The translations under genes and the position numbers were made by a program. Below, piece by piece: positions 63,946 through 64,000 of a stretch of 64,000 bases of DNA; the first letter of the stretch is position 1, and every line of letters starts with the position of its first letter. The stretch spans positions 73,159,794-73,223,793 of the forward strand of contig NC_073744.1 in the NCBI RefSeq assembly GCF_029784135.1. The letters are read 5' to 3'. Source of the stretch: Toxorhynchites rutilus septentrionalis (lineage: Eukaryota > Arthropoda > Insecta > Diptera > Culicidae). The notes below the pieces were generated by a model. It worked only from the letters and a program-made list of their open reading frames with translations, did no database searches and was not told the origin of the DNA.

Positions 63946-64000
63946 CATGGTGCCCACCCCCATCAACTGGACCGGCCACACGTCGACAAGGCCGCATCTA
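63946..64000 (+). mobile_element. R4-like element, continuation after BEL
   Basis: The reading frame of the interrupted R4-like protein resumes directly after the duplicated CAGTG: HGAHPHQLDRPHVDKAA matches the intact copies near 2.2 and 3.9 kb. The rest lies outside the window. Confidence 0.92.

Overview
This is eukaryotic DNA, most likely from a dipteran insect and probably a culicine mosquito. It contains only three recognisable host genes. The rest is a dense, repeatedly nested collection of retrotransposons (R4/Dong-like, CR1/L2-like, R1-like, I/Loner/Jockey-like, RTE-like, Ty1/copia, BEL/Pao), tRNA-derived SINEs and DNA-transposon derivatives. No bacterial, phage or CRISPR features were seen. 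All assignments were made by eye from sequence and remembered family motifs; no search was run.

Layout. 1-9 kb: a decayed mariner, two head-to-tail 5'-truncated R4-like copies, a CR1/L2-like copy, and a 509-bp MITE. 9.1-18.5 kb: one Ty1/copia element (minus strand) with 5-bp target duplications, two nearly identical LTRs and a copia-type half-tRNA primer site. Three classes of later insertion broke it: two copies of a hAT-type MITE, an R1-clade retrotransposon lodged in a (CT)n run, and an unidentified ~630-bp insert. 18.9-21.0 kb: a small host island with methionine aminopeptidase 1 (plus) facing a ZNF593/Bud20-type zinc-finger gene (minus). 21.3-23.0 kb: a MITE with two other MITEs inside it. 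23.5-27.1 kb: a composite with ~125-bp inverted ends, internal direct repeats, a copia relic and a third hAT-MITE copy whose empty site also lies in the window.

27-36.8 kb is mostly repeat-rich noncoding DNA (MITEs, an RTE relic, a SINE with 15-bp target duplication, minisatellites). 36.8-46.1 kb holds the first five coding exons of a V-ATPase 116-kDa subunit a gene (Vha100-1 type), including two phase-matched alternative third exons. No further exons are visible, so the gene must continue beyond the window through an intron of at least 17.9 kb. That stretch holds more MITEs, an I/Loner-like element (49.5-54.1 kb), and an R4-like element (from ~54.2 kb) split by a young BEL/Pao element (56,937-63,940) with 5-bp target duplications; R4 sequence resumes at 63,946.

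The relationships between insertions are the main interest: exact target duplications, in-window empty sites, a tandem R4 pair that could be template jumping, and two 17-bp snap-back hairpins exactly at truncation or deletion junctions of two unrelated retrotransposons.
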